Program-made: the position numbers and the translations under genes
Part shown: positions 26,017 to 36,205 of the stretch, piece after piece
Numbering within the stretch: position 1 is the stretch's first letter
Layout of the letters: each line of letters opens with the position of its first letter
The notes under the pieces: generated by a model
Databases searched by the model: none
What the model was told of the DNA's origin: nothing
The model's input: only the letters and a program-made list of their open reading frames with translations
DNA from: an uncultured Acetatifactor sp.
Lineage (GTDB): Bacteria > Bacillota > Clostridia > Lachnospirales > Lachnospiraceae
Reading direction: 5' to 3'
Length of the DNA stretch: 64,000 nt
Assembly (NCBI GenBank): GCA_947627115.1
Contig: CANQUQ010000006.1
Coordinates: 62,001 to 126,000 of the forward strand

Positions 26017-27021
26017 GTGAGAAAATACTCGGAGACGGCGCTGAAGGCGCTGGCGGAGGGCCGGGATACGGTCACGGAGGAGGGCATGGAGATCCTTTTG
26101 AAAAAGACGGACCGCACGGTCGAAGGAAATGCGGATCCTTACGAGGCGGCGTACAAAAATCCCGATGCGCCCGGACAGCCGGCGGGGAAGCCTGCCTCCC
26201 CGGAGGAGGCGGTGGCGGGTATCAGGGACCGCTTCGGCTGCCACAACTATAATCTGAACGGGCGGGAGATCTATACGGAATATGAATCCCTGTGCGTAGA
26301 GGGCCGCAGGGTGGGCCTGTGGCGCTATTATCTCCGCCGCCGTGACGAAAGCCCGCGTCCCTGCCTGTTCTATATCCACGGAGGCGGCTGGGTGGCCGGA
26401 AGCGTCTACACCGTGGAAAATCCTTGCAGGCTGATCGCGGAGCTGGCGGACGCGGTGGTGTTCAACATCGATTATTCACTGGCACCGGAGGCAAAGTATC
26501 CGGCGGCGTTCAACGAGCTGTGGGAGGCTTTGCGTCATATCTATGCAAATGCGGATACCTACGGTATCGACCGCGGGAGGATCCTGGCGGCAGGCGACAG
26601 CGCGGGGGGAAATCTCACCGCGGCGCTGGCGCTCAGGGACAGGGATGAGGGGACGCGTATGATCGCCGGACAGTTCATGCTCTACCCGGTGACGGATGCG
26701 GGAAAAAAGAATGGGAAGGAAGGACCCGACGAGATGGCGGGCTTCTATGTCTCCGATCTCTCTCAGATCAGGGATCCCTATGTGAGTCCGGCGCTGGCGG
26801 AAGATCTGACCGGCCTTGCCCCCGCCGTCATTGCCACCGCGGAATACGACGACCTGCGCATTCAGGGCGAGTCTTACGGCAGACAGCTTGCCGATGCAGG
26901 CGTTCCCGTGCAGGTGATGCGTTACGTGGGATGTTATCACGCATTTTTGGACCGTCTGGGGTATGTGCCTCAGAGCGAGGACGTGTGCCGAGAGATAGCC
27001 GCCAGACTGCGGGCCCTGTAA
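26017..27021 (+). CDS. Alpha/beta hydrolase (hormone-sensitive lipase family)
   Basis: This 334-residue esterase/lipase belongs to the HSL (GDSAG) group. The oxyanion motif is FYIHGGGWVAGS, the nucleophile is Ser195 in AGDSAGGNLT, the acid is probably Asp in ATAEYDDLR, and the base is His308 in VGCYHAFL. About 90 residues precede the core, an unstructured or cap region (EEGMEILLKKTDRTVEG). There is no signal peptide. GTG 26017 is the start, with GGAAGGAG upstream. It lies 43 bp before a beta-galactosidase, so it may deacylate the same glycans. The substrate is unknown. Confidence 0.85.
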   Translation: MRKYSETALKALAEGRDTVTEEGMEILLKKTDRTVEGNADPYEAAYKNPDAPGQPAGKPASPEEAVAGIRDRFGCHNYNLNGREIYTEYESLCVEGRRVGLWRYYLRRRDESPRPCLFYIHGGGWVAGSVYTVENPCRLIAELADAVVFNIDYSLAPEAKYPAAFNELWEALRHIYANADTYGIDRGRILAAGDSAGGNLTAALALRDRDEGTRMIAGQFMLYPVTDAGKKNGKEGPDEMAGFYVSDLSQIRDPYVSPALAEDLTGLAPAVIATAEYDDLRIQGESYGRQLADAGVPVQVMRYVGCYHAFLDRLGYVPQSEDVCREIAARLRAL

Positions 27022-27064
27022 GGACAGGAAAAAGCAGGCTCAGGGAGAATGGGAGGTAAAGGAT

Positions 27065-30000
27065 ATGGATCAATTTGATTACGGTAAGGTGGGCGATGTG
27101 ACATTCTTCAGGGAGAACAGGCTGGACGCCCATTCGGATCATATGTGGTATGAGGACGGTGACCGGGAGAGGGAGGGCGTCAGCGGATTTCGGCGCTCTT
27201 TGAACGGTCTCTGGAAGTTTGCCTACGCGCCCAACTATGACGCCGCCATACCGGGTTTTTGGAAGAAAGAATACGACTGCAGAGGCTGGGCGGACATAAG
27301 GGTGCCGGCCCATATCCAGATGGAGGGCTATGACAGGCCGCAGTATGTGAATACCCAGTATCCCTGGGACGGGCATGAGGATATCAGGCCGGGACAGATA
27401 CCGGAGCGCTTCAACCCCGTGGCAAGCTATGTGAAATATTTTGAACTGCCGGAGGAATGGCGGAACGGGCCCATATATATTTCCTTTCAGGGAGTGGAGA
27501 GCGCGTTCGCCCTGTGGTGCAACGGCGCCTATGTGGGCTACAGCGAAGATTCCTTTACCCCGGCGGAGTTCGAACTGACGCCCTGGATCGTGCCGGACGG
27601 AGAGAATAAACTGGCGGTGCAGGTCTTCAAATGGTGTTCCGGAAGCTGGTGCGAGGATCAGGATTTCTTCCGGTTCTCAGGTATTTTCCGCGATGTGTAT
27701 CTCTACACGGTGCCGGCTGTACATGTCTGGGACATAAGGGTGCAGACCCTGCTCGACGACGGTCTTGAAAGGGCGGAGCTGGTCCTGGACTTAAGGGCAT
27801 CGGCGGGAGGCAAGGTGGCGATAGAGCTGATGCGGGAGGAGCGCAGCTTCCGCTTTTCCGAGGAGTACGACCCGCGTCCCGGTCAGGTGCTGTCCGTCAG
27901 CAATGTGGCGGAGCTGGCAGGCATGCTCCGGGAGGAGAGCCGTTTTGTGATCCCTGTGGAAAAGCCGCTGCTGTGGAGCGCGGAGAAGCCCGAACTCTAC
28001 AAGCTGCTCATCCAGGTCTTCGACGGGGAAGGCCGCCTTCAGGAGGTGATTTCCCAGCAGGTAGGCTTCAGGCGGTTCGAGATCGCCGACGGGCTGATGA
28101 AGCTGAACGGGAAGCGCATTGTGTTCAAGGGCGTGAACCGCCATGAATTCAGCTCGGAGGCGGGGCGGGTCCCGGATGCGGCGAAGCTCTGGAAGGACCT
28201 TGTGACGATCAAACAGAACAATATCAACGCCATTCGCACCTGCCACTATCCCAACGATTCCCGGCTCTATTCTCTGTGCGACCGGCTTGGGCTGTATCTG
28301 ATCGACGAGTGCAATCTGGAGTCCCACGGGACCTGGGAGCCTGTGGAGAAGGGGATCGCCGGACGGGACCTGATCGTTCCGGCCGATCGGCCGGAGTGGA
28401 ACGGGCTCCTGCTGGATCGGGCCAATTCCATGTACCAGAGGGACAAAAATCATCCTGCCATCCTGATCTGGTCCTGCGGCAACGAGTCCTTCGGCGGCAG
28501 GAATATCTATGAGATGTCCGAATTCTTCCGGGAGCAGGATCCGGGACGAATCGTGCATTACGAGGGCGTCTTTCACGACAGGAGCTATCCCGGCACCAGC
28601 GATATCGAGAGCCAGATGTACACCCACGCGGACGACATTGCACGGTGGCTTAAGGATCACAGGGATAAGCCCTTTATCTGCTGCGAGTATTCCCACGCCA
28701 TGGGAAATTCCTGCGGCGCCATGCACAAGTATACGGAGCTGGCGGATACGGAGCCGCTCTATCAAGGCGGTTTTCTCTGGGATTATATCGATCAGTCCAT
28801 TACCGGGAAAGACAGGTACGGCAAGGAATATCAGGCGTACGGCGGGGATTTTGACGAGCGTCCCACGGACTATAATTTCAGCGGGAACGGTATCGTCTAC
28901 GGGGGAGACAGAAGCCCTTCCCCCAAGATGCAGGAGGTCAGATTCAACTACCAAAGCATTGCGGTGGAGGTGACGGAGGAGACGATCACCGTCGTCAACA
29001 AAAATCTTTTTGTGAGCACCGCAGAGTACGACTGTGTGATCCTTTTGGAGAAGGAGGGACAGCTCCTGGCGGAGCAGAGTATGACCGTAGATGTGGCGCC
29101 CGGCGCCGAAACGGTGCTGCAAAATCCCGTGCGGATTCCTCACCGGGAGGGCGAGTATGCGGTGACGGTCTCCTTCCGCCTGAGGAACGATGCCCCCTGG
29201 GCGCAGGCAGGCCATGAGGTGGCCTTCGGACAGGGCGTATTTAAGAAGACGGTCCGGCCAATCACAGGTGTGGAAATGATGGAGCGCAGGCCGCTTACGG
29301 TGGTGCGCGGCAATTACAATCTCGGTGTGCGCGGCGACGGCTTTGAGGCGCTTTTCTCGTACAGCGGCGGTCTTGTCTCCTATCGGTACGGAGGAAGGGA
29401 AATGTTTAAGACGGCTCCTAAGCCCAACTTCTGGCGGGCACCCGTGGACAATGACCGCGGCTGGGGCATGCCGGAAAGCTGCGGCCAGTGGAAGCTTGCA
29501 AGCCTTTATGCCGCCGTAAGGAATGTTCCAGGCCCCGTCCCCGCGGTGGAGGAAGAGGACGGCTGTGTGACGGTGGCATATCGGTATCTTCTGCCAATGT
29601 CTCCGCAGGCCTTCTGTGGCCTGACGTACAGGGTGTACGGCGACGGTACGGTGGCGGCGACCCTCTCCTTGGATCCGCAGGAGGGGCGGGGCGATATGCC
29701 GGAGTTCGGCATACTGTTCAAATTAGACGCCGACTTTGACCGGCTGGAATGGTACGGGAACGGTCCCCAGGAGACCTATGCCGACAGGTGTCACGGCGCG
29801 AAGCTGGGAAGGTATCGCAATAAGGTGGCGGACAATATGGCCCGCTATCTGAGGCCGCAGGAGTGCGGCTTAAAGACGGAGGTCAGGTATGCCAAGGTGA
29901 CGGATGCCAAGGGACGGGGAATGATCTTCGCGGGAGACGAAATGAGTTTTTCGGCGCTTCCCTGGACGCCCCATGAGGTGGAGAATGCGGCTCACGTCTA

Positions 30001-30154
30001 CGAGCTTCCGCCGGTACACTATACGGTGGTGCGCGCTGCCCTGGCCCAGATGGGTGTCGGCGGAGACGACACCTGGGGCAGCAGAGTACACGACGAGTAT
30101 CGTCTGCCCGCGGGAAAACGCCTGGAATTTACCTGCTATTTTAAAGGAATCTGA
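27065..30154 (+). CDS. lacZ: GH2 beta-galactosidase (LacZ type)
   Basis: The 1029-residue enzyme should hydrolyse terminal beta-galactosides in the cytoplasm. The five-domain LacZ plan is visible: jelly-roll sugar-binding domain (YVNTQYPWDGHEDIRPG), immunoglobulin-like domains, TIM barrel with acid/base Glu474 in WSCGNESFGG and nucleophile Glu541 in CCEYSHAMGN, and a C-terminal Bgal_small_N domain (NFWRAPVDNDRGWG). The start ATG 27065 follows GGGAGGTAAAG. It is 43 bp after the esterase gene and is likely co-transcribed with it. No lac repressor or permease is in the window. Confidence 0.95.
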   Translation: MDQFDYGKVGDVTFFRENRLDAHSDHMWYEDGDREREGVSGFRRSLNGLWKFAYAPNYDAAIPGFWKKEYDCRGWADIRVPAHIQMEGYDRPQYVNTQYPWDGHEDIRPGQIPERFNPVASYVKYFELPEEWRNGPIYISFQGVESAFALWCNGAYVGYSEDSFTPAEFELTPWIVPDGENKLAVQVFKWCSGSWCEDQDFFRFSGIFRDVYLYTVPAVHVWDIRVQTLLDDGLERAELVLDLRASAGGKVAIELMREERSFRFSEEYDPRPGQVLSVSNVAELAGMLREESRFVIPVEKPLLWSAEKPELYKLLIQVFDGEGRLQEVISQQVGFRRFEIADGLMKLNGKRIVFKGVNRHEFSSEAGRVPDAAKLWKDLVTIKQNNINAIRTCHYPNDSRLYSLCDRLGLYLIDECNLESHGTWEPVEKGIAGRDLIVPADRPEWNGLLLDRANSMYQRDKNHPAILIWSCGNESFGGRNIYEMSEFFREQDPGRIVHYEGVFHDRSYPGTSDIESQMYTHADDIARWLKDHRDKPFICCEYSHAMGNSCGAMHKYTELADTEPLYQGGFLWDYIDQSITGKDRYGKEYQAYGGDFDERPTDYNFSGNGIVYGGDRSPSPKMQEVRFNYQSIAVEVTEETITVVNKNLFVSTAEYDCVILLEKEGQLLAEQSMTVDVAPGAETVLQNPVRIPHREGEYAVTVSFRLRNDAPWAQAGHEVAFGQGVFKKTVRPITGVEMMERRPLTVVRGNYNLGVRGDGFEALFSYSGGLVSYRYGGREMFKTAPKPNFWRAPVDNDRGWGMPESCGQWKLASLYAAVRNVPGPVPAVEEEDGCVTVAYRYLLPMSPQAFCGLTYRVYGDGTVAATLSLDPQEGRGDMPEFGILFKLDADFDRLEWYGNGPQETYADRCHGAKLGRYRNKVADNMARYLRPQECGLKTEVRYAKVTDAKGRGMIFAGDEMSFSALPWTPHEVENAAHVYELPPVHYTVVRAALAQMGVGGDDTWGSRVHDEYRLPAGKRLEFTCYFKGI

Positions 30155-30195
30155 ACAGGCATCTGAGCAGGGCACTTGCGTTTATAAAAAAACTA

Positions 30196-30224
30196 TTGCT
30201 TTTTTCCCCGCGTCATTGTATAAT
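30196..30224 (+). promoter_or_regulatory. tRNA-Pro promoter
   Basis: TTGCTT (30196-30201), 17 bp spacer, TATAAT (30219-30224), ending 13 bp before the tRNA. Confidence 0.8.
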
Positions 30225-30237
30225 GCTAATTGTGTCG

Positions 30238-30312
30238 CGGGGTGTGGCTCAGTTTGGTTAGAGCGCCGTCTTAGGGAGGCGGAGGTCGCGAGTTCGAATC
30301 CCGCCACTCCGA
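30238..30312 (+). tRNA. tRNA-Pro (anticodon AGG)
   Basis: Acceptor CGGGGTG (30238-30244) pairs with CACTCCG (30305-30311), one G-T. The D arm is GCTC/GAGC; anticodon stem CCGTC/GGCGG encloses TTAGGGA, giving anticodon AGG. The T stem GCGAG/CCCGC contains an A-C mismatch at the fourth pair. An A at the wobble position is unusual for a bacterial proline tRNA and would need conversion to inosine to read several CCN codons. CCA is not encoded. Confidence 0.88.
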
Positions 30313-30317
30313 CGCAG

Positions 30318-30356
30318 AAAGCACTGATGTACCTGTACATCGGTGCTTTATATTTT
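30318..30356 (+). terminator. Terminator after tRNA-Pro
   Basis: AAAGCAC (30318-30324) with GTGCTTT (30343-30349), and GATGTAC/GTACATC inside, followed by ATATTTTT. Confidence 0.85.
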
Positions 30357-30432
30357 TATCTTTTCTTTTTGGCGAATAAGTAATATAATATTTTTCAGAT
30401 GCGAATTATTTTGCTATAAGAGGGAGACTAAA

Positions 30433-32478
30433 ATGAAAAATCGCAAGATGAGCACTGTGATAACCGGAAGCATTTCCCTTATGGTGGCGGCCTGCATCCT
30501 GATTCTGTTCCTGGTCGCCAGCCGTAACATGATCCAGTCCATGAGAGATATTTCCATGGACAATATGGAGACATCGCTGAATGCCAGGGCGGAGCTGCTG
30601 GAGCAGTTCGTGGGCCAGGCGGAAAAACTGATGATTTCTTACGGCAAGGCCCCGATCGTGGCCGAACTTTTGAAAAAGCCGGGTGATGCGGCGCTGACCG
30701 CACAGGCGCAGGCCTACACGGAGGATTATTTCGCCGGACTCGGCGCCTGGGAGGGCATTTATATAGCGGAGTTCGACTCCCATGTCCTGACGCACTCCAA
30801 CGCCGCTGTGGTGGGCATCTACACCCGCGAGGGGGATCCCCTAAAGCAGCTCCAGGATGCGATCGCGGCTTCGGGGGATGTCTACAACACGGGAATCCTT
30901 GTTTCCCCTGCCTCCCAGCAGCTGGCGCTCTCCATGTACAGCGCCGTGTACGATGAGAACGGAAACATTCTGGGCTACGTGGGCGGAGCCGAGTTCGCAA
31001 GCAGTATCACGGACTGCCTGCAGAGACTGAAGGTGGAAGGCCTGGAAAACGCCAGGAACTATATGATCAACACGGCGACGGCCACATATATCTACAACGA
31101 GGATGAGTCTCTCATGGCGACTCCCGTTGAAGACCCGATGCTGCTGGAGGTCATCGATAAGATCAACAGCGATCCCGACACTCTGGTCGGCAGCGTCAGC
31201 TATGTGGACGATAACGGTCAAAAGTGCATCGCTATGTACCAGTATCTGCCGGACCGTCAGTGGGCCGTGATCCTGAGCGACACGGAGAGCGAGATCTGCG
31301 GAAGCGCTAACACCAGCAGGAATATCCTGGGCGGGATCTGTATTTTTGTATTCTTCCTGATCGTCGGTCTGACCTGGCTGTTCGTCAGACTTTGCGTGAA
31401 GCCGCTGATCATCGTGGAAAATTCCATCACAAGATTGAAGAACCTGCAGCTCGCACCTCCTGCGGAGATGAAGAAATATGTGGGAGGCCGGAGCGAGACC
31501 GGCAGGATCGCTACAGCCATGGATTCCCTGTATGACACGCTGCGTGAGATCGTCTTCACCCTCCGGAGCTGTACGGATTCCCTGAATGTTTCCACGGGCA
31601 GGATGAACGAAGCCACTCACACCATGATCGAGTGCGTGAACGACAACTCCGCTACCACCGAGCAGCTTGCGGCAAGCATTACCACCACCAACGAGGCAAT
31701 TGAAAATGTGGTGAACGAGATAGAGACGATCTCAGAGCTGGTGGAGCACGTGGAGGAGAAGGTGAATGCCGGAGACGAGAGGAGCAGGCAGCTCCTGCAG
31801 ACCTCCGCGGCCATGAAGAGCATGGCGGAGAACACGCTCAGCGAGGCCGATGCGAAGATCAGCGAGAACCGCAGCAACATGGAGGCAGCGATGGTGAACC
31901 TGCAGTCCCTCACCCGCATCAACGACATGGCGCAGCAGATCCTGGAGATCGCGGAACAGACCAACCTGCTCTCCCTGAACGCTTCCATCGAGGCGGCAAG
32001 GGCCGGCGAGCAGGGGAAGGGCTTTGCGGTGGTGGCGCAGGAGATCGGGACCCTTGCCACCAATTCCTCCACCACGGCTATGCAGATATCCGATATCTGC
32101 GGCGAGATCAACGCCAATATCGAGAATGTTCAGGAATGTGTAAACGACATCATAAGCTTTATGGAGAACGATGTGGAGGATAAGTTCAGACAGTTCGTGG
32201 ACATCGCGAAGGAGTACGGCGGATCCGTGGAGGATATCCGTGAGGCCATCGGCGAGATCGAGGAGACGACCGGCGGCTTCGTGGCTTCCGTGGAGAGCAT
32301 CCATGACCGTGTGGAGGTCATCAAGACGGCGGCCGGTGAGAACGAGACGGGCGTGGGAGATATCGTCGCCAAGATCGAGCAGACCAATTCCACGGCGGAG
32401 GATCTGGAGAACGTGGGCAGGGCCAACACGGAAAATGCTGCGGCCATCAGCGCCATTGTCAACAGGTTCACGGAATAA
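30433..32478 (+). CDS. Methyl-accepting chemotaxis protein
   Basis: The 681-residue chemoreceptor has an N-terminal helix ([17 protein letters not shown]), an extracytoplasmic double-Cache sensor (about residues 35-285; [20 protein letters not shown] and [14 protein letters not shown]), and a second helix ([20 protein letters not shown]). A HAMP-like link leads to a long coiled-coil signalling domain whose hairpin tip reads [20 protein letters not shown] followed by [21 protein letters not shown] 30433 follows AGAGGGAG. Rubrerythrin begins 32 bp downstream, an unusual operon partner. No other chemotaxis genes are in the window. Confidence 0.94.
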   Translation: MKNRKMSTVITGSISLMVAACILILFLVASRNMIQSMRDISMDNMETSLNARAELLEQFVGQAEKLMISYGKAPIVAELLKKPGDAALTAQAQAYTEDYFAGLGAWEGIYIAEFDSHVLTHSNAAVVGIYTREGDPLKQLQDAIAASGDVYNTGILVSPASQQLALSMYSAVYDENGNILGYVGGAEFASSITDCLQRLKVEGLENARNYMINTATATYIYNEDESLMATPVEDPMLLEVIDKINSDPDTLVGSVSYVDDNGQKCIAMYQYLPDRQWAVILSDTESEICGSANTSRNILGGICIFVFFLIVGLTWLFVRLCVKPLIIVENSITRLKNLQLAPPAEMKKYVGGRSETGRIATAMDSLYDTLREIVFTLRSCTDSLNVSTGRMNEATHTMIECVNDNSATTEQLAASITTTNEAIENVVNEIETISELVEHVEEKVNAGDERSRQLLQTSAAMKSMAENTLSEADAKISENRSNMEAAMVNLQSLTRINDMAQQILEIAEQTNLLSLNASIEAARAGEQGKGFAVVAQEIGTLATNSSTTAMQISDICGEINANIENVQECVNDIISFMENDVEDKFRQFVDIAKEYGGSVEDIREAIGEIEETTGGFVASVESIHDRVEVIKTAAGENETGVGDIVAKIEQTNSTAEDLENVGRANTENAAAISAIVNRFTE

Positions 32479-32510
32479 AAAGCTGCAAGCGCAGCGGAAT
32501 GGAGGAGAAT

Positions 32511-33047
32511 ATGAGTAAATACACAGGAACACAGACAGAGAAAAATCTTCAGGCGGCATTTGCCGGAGAATCGCAGGCGCGCAACAAATACACCTACTTT
32601 GCCTCCGTGGCAAAGAAGGAGGGATATGAGCAGATGTCTGCCATTTTCTTAAAGACCGCCGACAATGAGAAAGAGCATGCAAAAATGTGGTTCAAGGAGC
32701 TGAACGGCATCGGAAGCACGGCGGAAAATCTTGCCGCAGCGGCAGAGGGCGAGAATTACGAGTGGACGGATATGTATGAAGGCTTCGCCGCGACTGCCGA
32801 AGAGGAGGGCTTTCCTGAGCTTGCGAAGAAGTTCCGTCTGGTGGCGGCCATCGAAAAGCATCACGAGGAGAGATACCGCGCACTGCTCAAGAATATCGAG
32901 ACTGCCAGTGTGTTCGAGAAGAGTGAGGTCAAGGTATGGGAGTGCCGCAACTGCGGACATATCGTAGTAGGCACGAAGGCGCCGGAGGTGTGCCCTACCT
33001 GCAATCATCCTCAGTCCTACTTTGAGGTGAGCTGTGAAAACTATTAA
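32511..33047 (+). CDS. rbr: Rubrerythrin
   Basis: Rubrerythrin (178 residues) reduces hydrogen peroxide in anaerobes using a di-iron site and a rubredoxin-type iron centre. The di-iron helices carry [39 protein letters not shown] and IEKHHEERY ligands. The C-terminal rubredoxin knot is CRNCGHI and [11 protein letters not shown] 32511 follows GGAGGAGAAT. The next gene starts inside its last codons with a GTG, so the two are translationally coupled. Confidence 0.96.
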   Translation: MSKYTGTQTEKNLQAAFAGESQARNKYTYFASVAKKEGYEQMSAIFLKTADNEKEHAKMWFKELNGIGSTAENLAAAAEGENYEWTDMYEGFAATAEEEGFPELAKKFRLVAAIEKHHEERYRALLKNIETASVFEKSEVKVWECRNCGHIVVGTKAPEVCPTCNHPQSYFEVSCENY

Positions 33048-34632
33048 GACATTCGACAGGGTATTTTTATATTTGACAGAGTTCTTTGCCGGAATGTCCG
33101 TCATGGCGGTAGAGTTAGGTGCCAGCAGGCTGCTGGCACCTTATTTCAGCTCCTCACAGATCGTCTGGACCATCATCATCGGGACCATTATGATCGCAAT
33201 GGCGCTGGGAAATATCTATGGCGGGAAAAGTGCGGACAGGAATCCGAATCCGGACAGGCTCTATGGCAGGATACTGGTGGCTGCCGTATGGATCGCTGCG
33301 ATTCCCGTCCTGGGCAAATATATCATTCTGGGAATATCCGCATTGGTGATCTTCACCGTGAACACCAATTTTCTCATATGGGCTGCGTTCGCGGCCTGCA
33401 TGATCATTTTTGTGTTCCCACTGTTTCTTTTGGGGACGGTGACGCCGTCCCTGGCAAAGTATACCGTGGACAGTCTGGATGACAGCGGAAGAACGGTGGG
33501 CACTCTGGGCGCTTTCAACACCATCGGAAGCATTATCGGGACCTTTGTCCCCACCTTTGTATCCATCCCGGCGGTGGGCACGGCCGTCACCTTTCTGATC
33601 TTTGCAGGAATCCTGCTGGCCCTGGGACTGATCTATTTTATCAGAAAAAGGGCCGGTGCGGTGAAGGGCGCGGCGGCTTCGCTGCTGTTCCTGCTCTGCT
33701 GTATTTTCGGCAGCTCGGACAGCTTTGCCTTCTGGGAGAGCGGCCTGGCCTACGAGGGAGAGTCCGTGTACAATTACCTTCAGGTCCGGGACGAGGAAGA
33801 CAGCGTAATCCTTTCCACCAACGTACTGTTCGGCGTGCAGTCCGTGCTGGTCAAGGACCGGGGCCTTACGGGCATGTATTACGATTATGCCATGGCGGCC
33901 CCTCTCATGACGGACAAGGAAAGCCCCGATGAGTGCGAGACCCTGATCCTGGGGATGGGAACGGGGACCTACGCCACGCAGTGCAGAAGATATTTCGGAG
34001 GCATGAGCATAGAGGGCGTGGAGATCGACGGCAGGATCACGGATCTGGCCAGAAAATACTTTGAGCTGCCCGCGGAGGTGCCCGTTGTCACTTACGACGG
34101 GCGCGCTTTTTTAAATGTCATAGACAGAAAATATGACGTGATCATGGTGGATGCCTACCAGGATATTACCATTCCCTTTCAGATGTCCTCGGTAGAATTT
34201 TTTTCGCTGGTGAAGGACCGTTTGAATCCCGGCGGCGTCATGGTGGTAAACATGAACATGCGCGGCGGCAGTGAGGGAAATATCAACCAGTATCTGGCCG
34301 ACACCATCTCTCAGGTCTTCGGGCAGGTGTACACCGTGGATGTGGCAGGCTCCACCAACCGAGAACTTTTCGCCTCAGACAATGCCGCAATGCTGGAGAA
34401 CCTGACGGCCGGAACGCAGCGGCTAAGGGACGACGGTCTGGTGTCTCTCATGGAGCGGGTACAGCAGGACCTGACGCCCTATCAGGCGGGAAGCCGCATC
34501 ATGACGGACGACAGAGCGCCCGTGGAGCTTTTGGGCATGCGGGTCATCGACGAGATCATTCAGGACGAGGTGGCCTATTATAAGGGGATATACCGGCAGG
34601 GCGGCGTCGGCGCACTGCTCGACAGTTTTTAA
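33034..34632 (+). CDS. Fused membrane / spermidine synthase-like protein
   Basis: The 532-residue protein joins an N-terminal membrane part of about seven helices ([40 protein letters not shown]) to a Rossmann-fold spermidine synthase-like domain. The cofactor-binding block is [18 protein letters not shown]; further family blocks are [15 protein letters not shown] and [17 protein letters not shown]. Such fusions are common in Clostridia but their substrate is not established, so polyamine synthesis is only a possibility. The GTG start at 33034 lies inside the rubrerythrin stop region with GAGGTGA upstream, tying it to oxidative-stress expression. Confidence 0.82.
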   Translation: MKTIKTFDRVFLYLTEFFAGMSVMAVELGASRLLAPYFSSSQIVWTIIIGTIMIAMALGNIYGGKSADRNPNPDRLYGRILVAAVWIAAIPVLGKYIILGISALVIFTVNTNFLIWAAFAACMIIFVFPLFLLGTVTPSLAKYTVDSLDDSGRTVGTLGAFNTIGSIIGTFVPTFVSIPAVGTAVTFLIFAGILLALGLIYFIRKRAGAVKGAAASLLFLLCCIFGSSDSFAFWESGLAYEGESVYNYLQVRDEEDSVILSTNVLFGVQSVLVKDRGLTGMYYDYAMAAPLMTDKESPDECETLILGMGTGTYATQCRRYFGGMSIEGVEIDGRITDLARKYFELPAEVPVVTYDGRAFLNVIDRKYDVIMVDAYQDITIPFQMSSVEFFSLVKDRLNPGGVMVVNMNMRGGSEGNINQYLADTISQVFGQVYTVDVAGSTNRELFASDNAAMLENLTAGTQRLRDDGLVSLMERVQQDLTPYQAGSRIMTDDRAPVELLGMRVIDEIIQDEVAYYKGIYRQGGVGALLDSF

Positions 34633-34736
34633 AATCTTTGCAAAAAATTAATACCTTTTTCATTGACACTGACCCATGATAAACGATAAGATATAAAGTG
34701 GGGTGAATTAGTTGACAAGGAAGGAGGTATTTTTTA

Positions 34737-36086
34737 TTGAAGAAGAGTGAGGTATATCTGAACGATTATGCACAGCTGTGCAGAAAAGCCGATCAGCTGG
34801 ATCCGACGCTGTTCGATAAATATGAAGTGCAGAGAGGATTGCGCGATAAGAACGGAAACGGCGTAGTGACGGGACTGACGAATATATCCCGCATAGAATC
34901 CTTTCAGATGATAGATGGGGTGAAGACGCCCTGTGAAGGCAGACTTTGGTATCGAGGTTATGACTGTATTGAGCTTGTGGAGGGATTCCGGCGCAAGCGT
35001 TTCGGTTTTGAAGAGATTGCCTATCTGCTTCTTTTTGGCGATCTGCCCGACACTCAGCAGCTCAAAGAGTTTCAGGACATTCTGGCGGCTTACCGGACCC
35101 TTCCCACCAATTTCACCAGGGATGTGATCATGAAGGCTCCCAGCAGCGATATTATGAATTCTCTGACGAGAAGCGTTCTGACGCTGGCGTCCTACGACAG
35201 GAACTGCAACGATACCTCCATAGAGAACGTGCTGCGCCAGTGCCTGGGGCTCATCAGTCTCTTCCCGGTGCTGACCGTTTACGGCTACCACGCCTACAAT
35301 CATTATCAGAACGATGAAAGTATGTACATACACAGGCCGGCCAAGAAGCTTTCCACAGCGGAGAACCTGCTGATGATGCTCAGACCGGACAAAAAGTATA
35401 CCGAGCTGGAGGCCAGGGTCCTTGACATTGCGCTGGTCCTGCACATGGAACACGGCGGCGGCAACAACTCCACCTTCACCACCCGTGTGGTGACATCCTC
35501 CGGCTCCGATACCTATTCCGTGATCGCGGCGGCGCTGTCCTCTCTGAAGGGACCGAAGCACGGTGGCGCCAACATTAAGGTCGTGGAGATGATGCGGGAT
35601 ATTGAAGCCAATGTGTCAGACTGGACCGACGAGGAAGCGGTGAGGACGTATTTAAGGAAGATCCTCAGCAGGGAGGCTTTTGACGGCAAGGGACTGATCT
35701 ACGGCATGGGCCATGCGGTATATTCCCTGTCCGATCCGAGAGCTCAGGTGTTCAAGGGCTTTGTGAAGCAGCTCGCCACCGCCAAGGGACGGGAAAAGGA
35801 CTTCGCCCTGTACTCCATGATAGAGCGGGTGGCGCCGGAGGTCATTTCCGAAAAGGCAAGAATATACAAGGGCGTCAGCGCCAACGTGGATTTTTACAGC
35901 GGCTTCGTCTACAGTATGCTGGAGATTCCGCTGGAGATGTACACGCCGATCTTTGCCATTGCCAGGATCGTTGGCTGGAGCGCTCATCGGATCGAGGAGC
36001 TGATCAATATGGATAAGATCATCCGCCCCGCCTACAAGAGCGTGATGCAGGAGCGAAAATATGTAGAGCTTGAGGACAGGGTATAG
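34737..36086 (+). CDS. Citrate synthase
   Basis: The 449-residue enzyme condenses oxaloacetate and acetyl-CoA to citrate. Catalytic residues are His275 in GPKHGGAN, His326 in GMGHAVYSLSDPRA and Asp385 in NVDFYSGF. The gene begins with TTG at 34737, strongly supported by AAGGAGGT (34721-34728) eight bp upstream with no ATG available. It stands alone without aconitase or isocitrate dehydrogenase, as in clostridia that make glutamate through a partial TCA cycle. The stop codon sits inside its own terminator hairpin. Confidence 0.95.
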   Translation: MKKSEVYLNDYAQLCRKADQLDPTLFDKYEVQRGLRDKNGNGVVTGLTNISRIESFQMIDGVKTPCEGRLWYRGYDCIELVEGFRRKRFGFEEIAYLLLFGDLPDTQQLKEFQDILAAYRTLPTNFTRDVIMKAPSSDIMNSLTRSVLTLASYDRNCNDTSIENVLRQCLGLISLFPVLTVYGYHAYNHYQNDESMYIHRPAKKLSTAENLLMMLRPDKKYTELEARVLDIALVLHMEHGGGNNSTFTTRVVTSSGSDTYSVIAAALSSLKGPKHGGANIKVVEMMRDIEANVSDWTDEEAVRTYLRKILSREAFDGKGLIYGMGHAVYSLSDPRAQVFKGFVKQLATAKGREKDFALYSMIERVAPEVISEKARIYKGVSANVDFYSGFVYSMLEIPLEMYTPIFAIARIVGWSAHRIEELINMDKIIRPAYKSVMQERKYVELEDRV

Positions 36087-36109
36087 CGGCGGCTGTACCC
36101 TGTCTTTTT
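36074..36109 (+). terminator. Terminator overlapping the end of the citrate synthase gene
   Basis: GACAGGGTA (36075-36083), which encodes the last residues, pairs with TACCCTGTC (36096-36104), followed by TTTTT. Confidence 0.85.
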
Positions 36110-36205
36110 ACGGAAAGAGGGATAAGATCGGAGGCGTCATGCAATACTCATAACAGTCCGAGGAACGGATACGGTGCGGACGGAGAAAGAGAGGAGTGCG
36201 GATCG

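Noticed and set aside
25812..26252. Plus-strand frame with Arg/Gly/Ser-rich product before the esterase
   Set aside because: It overlaps the esterase start in another frame and lacks any family features; the LysE-like remnant frame explains the hydrophobic part better.
27791..29215. Minus-strand open frame opposite lacZ
   Set aside because: It lies inside a beta-galactosidase gene with intact catalytic residues; composition is that of a reverse-frame shadow.
34663..34697. Promoter for the citrate synthase gene
   Set aside because: TTGACA at 34663 is perfect, but the best -10 at 16-17 bp (GATAAG) is weak and TATAAA is 23 bp away, so I did not list it as supported.
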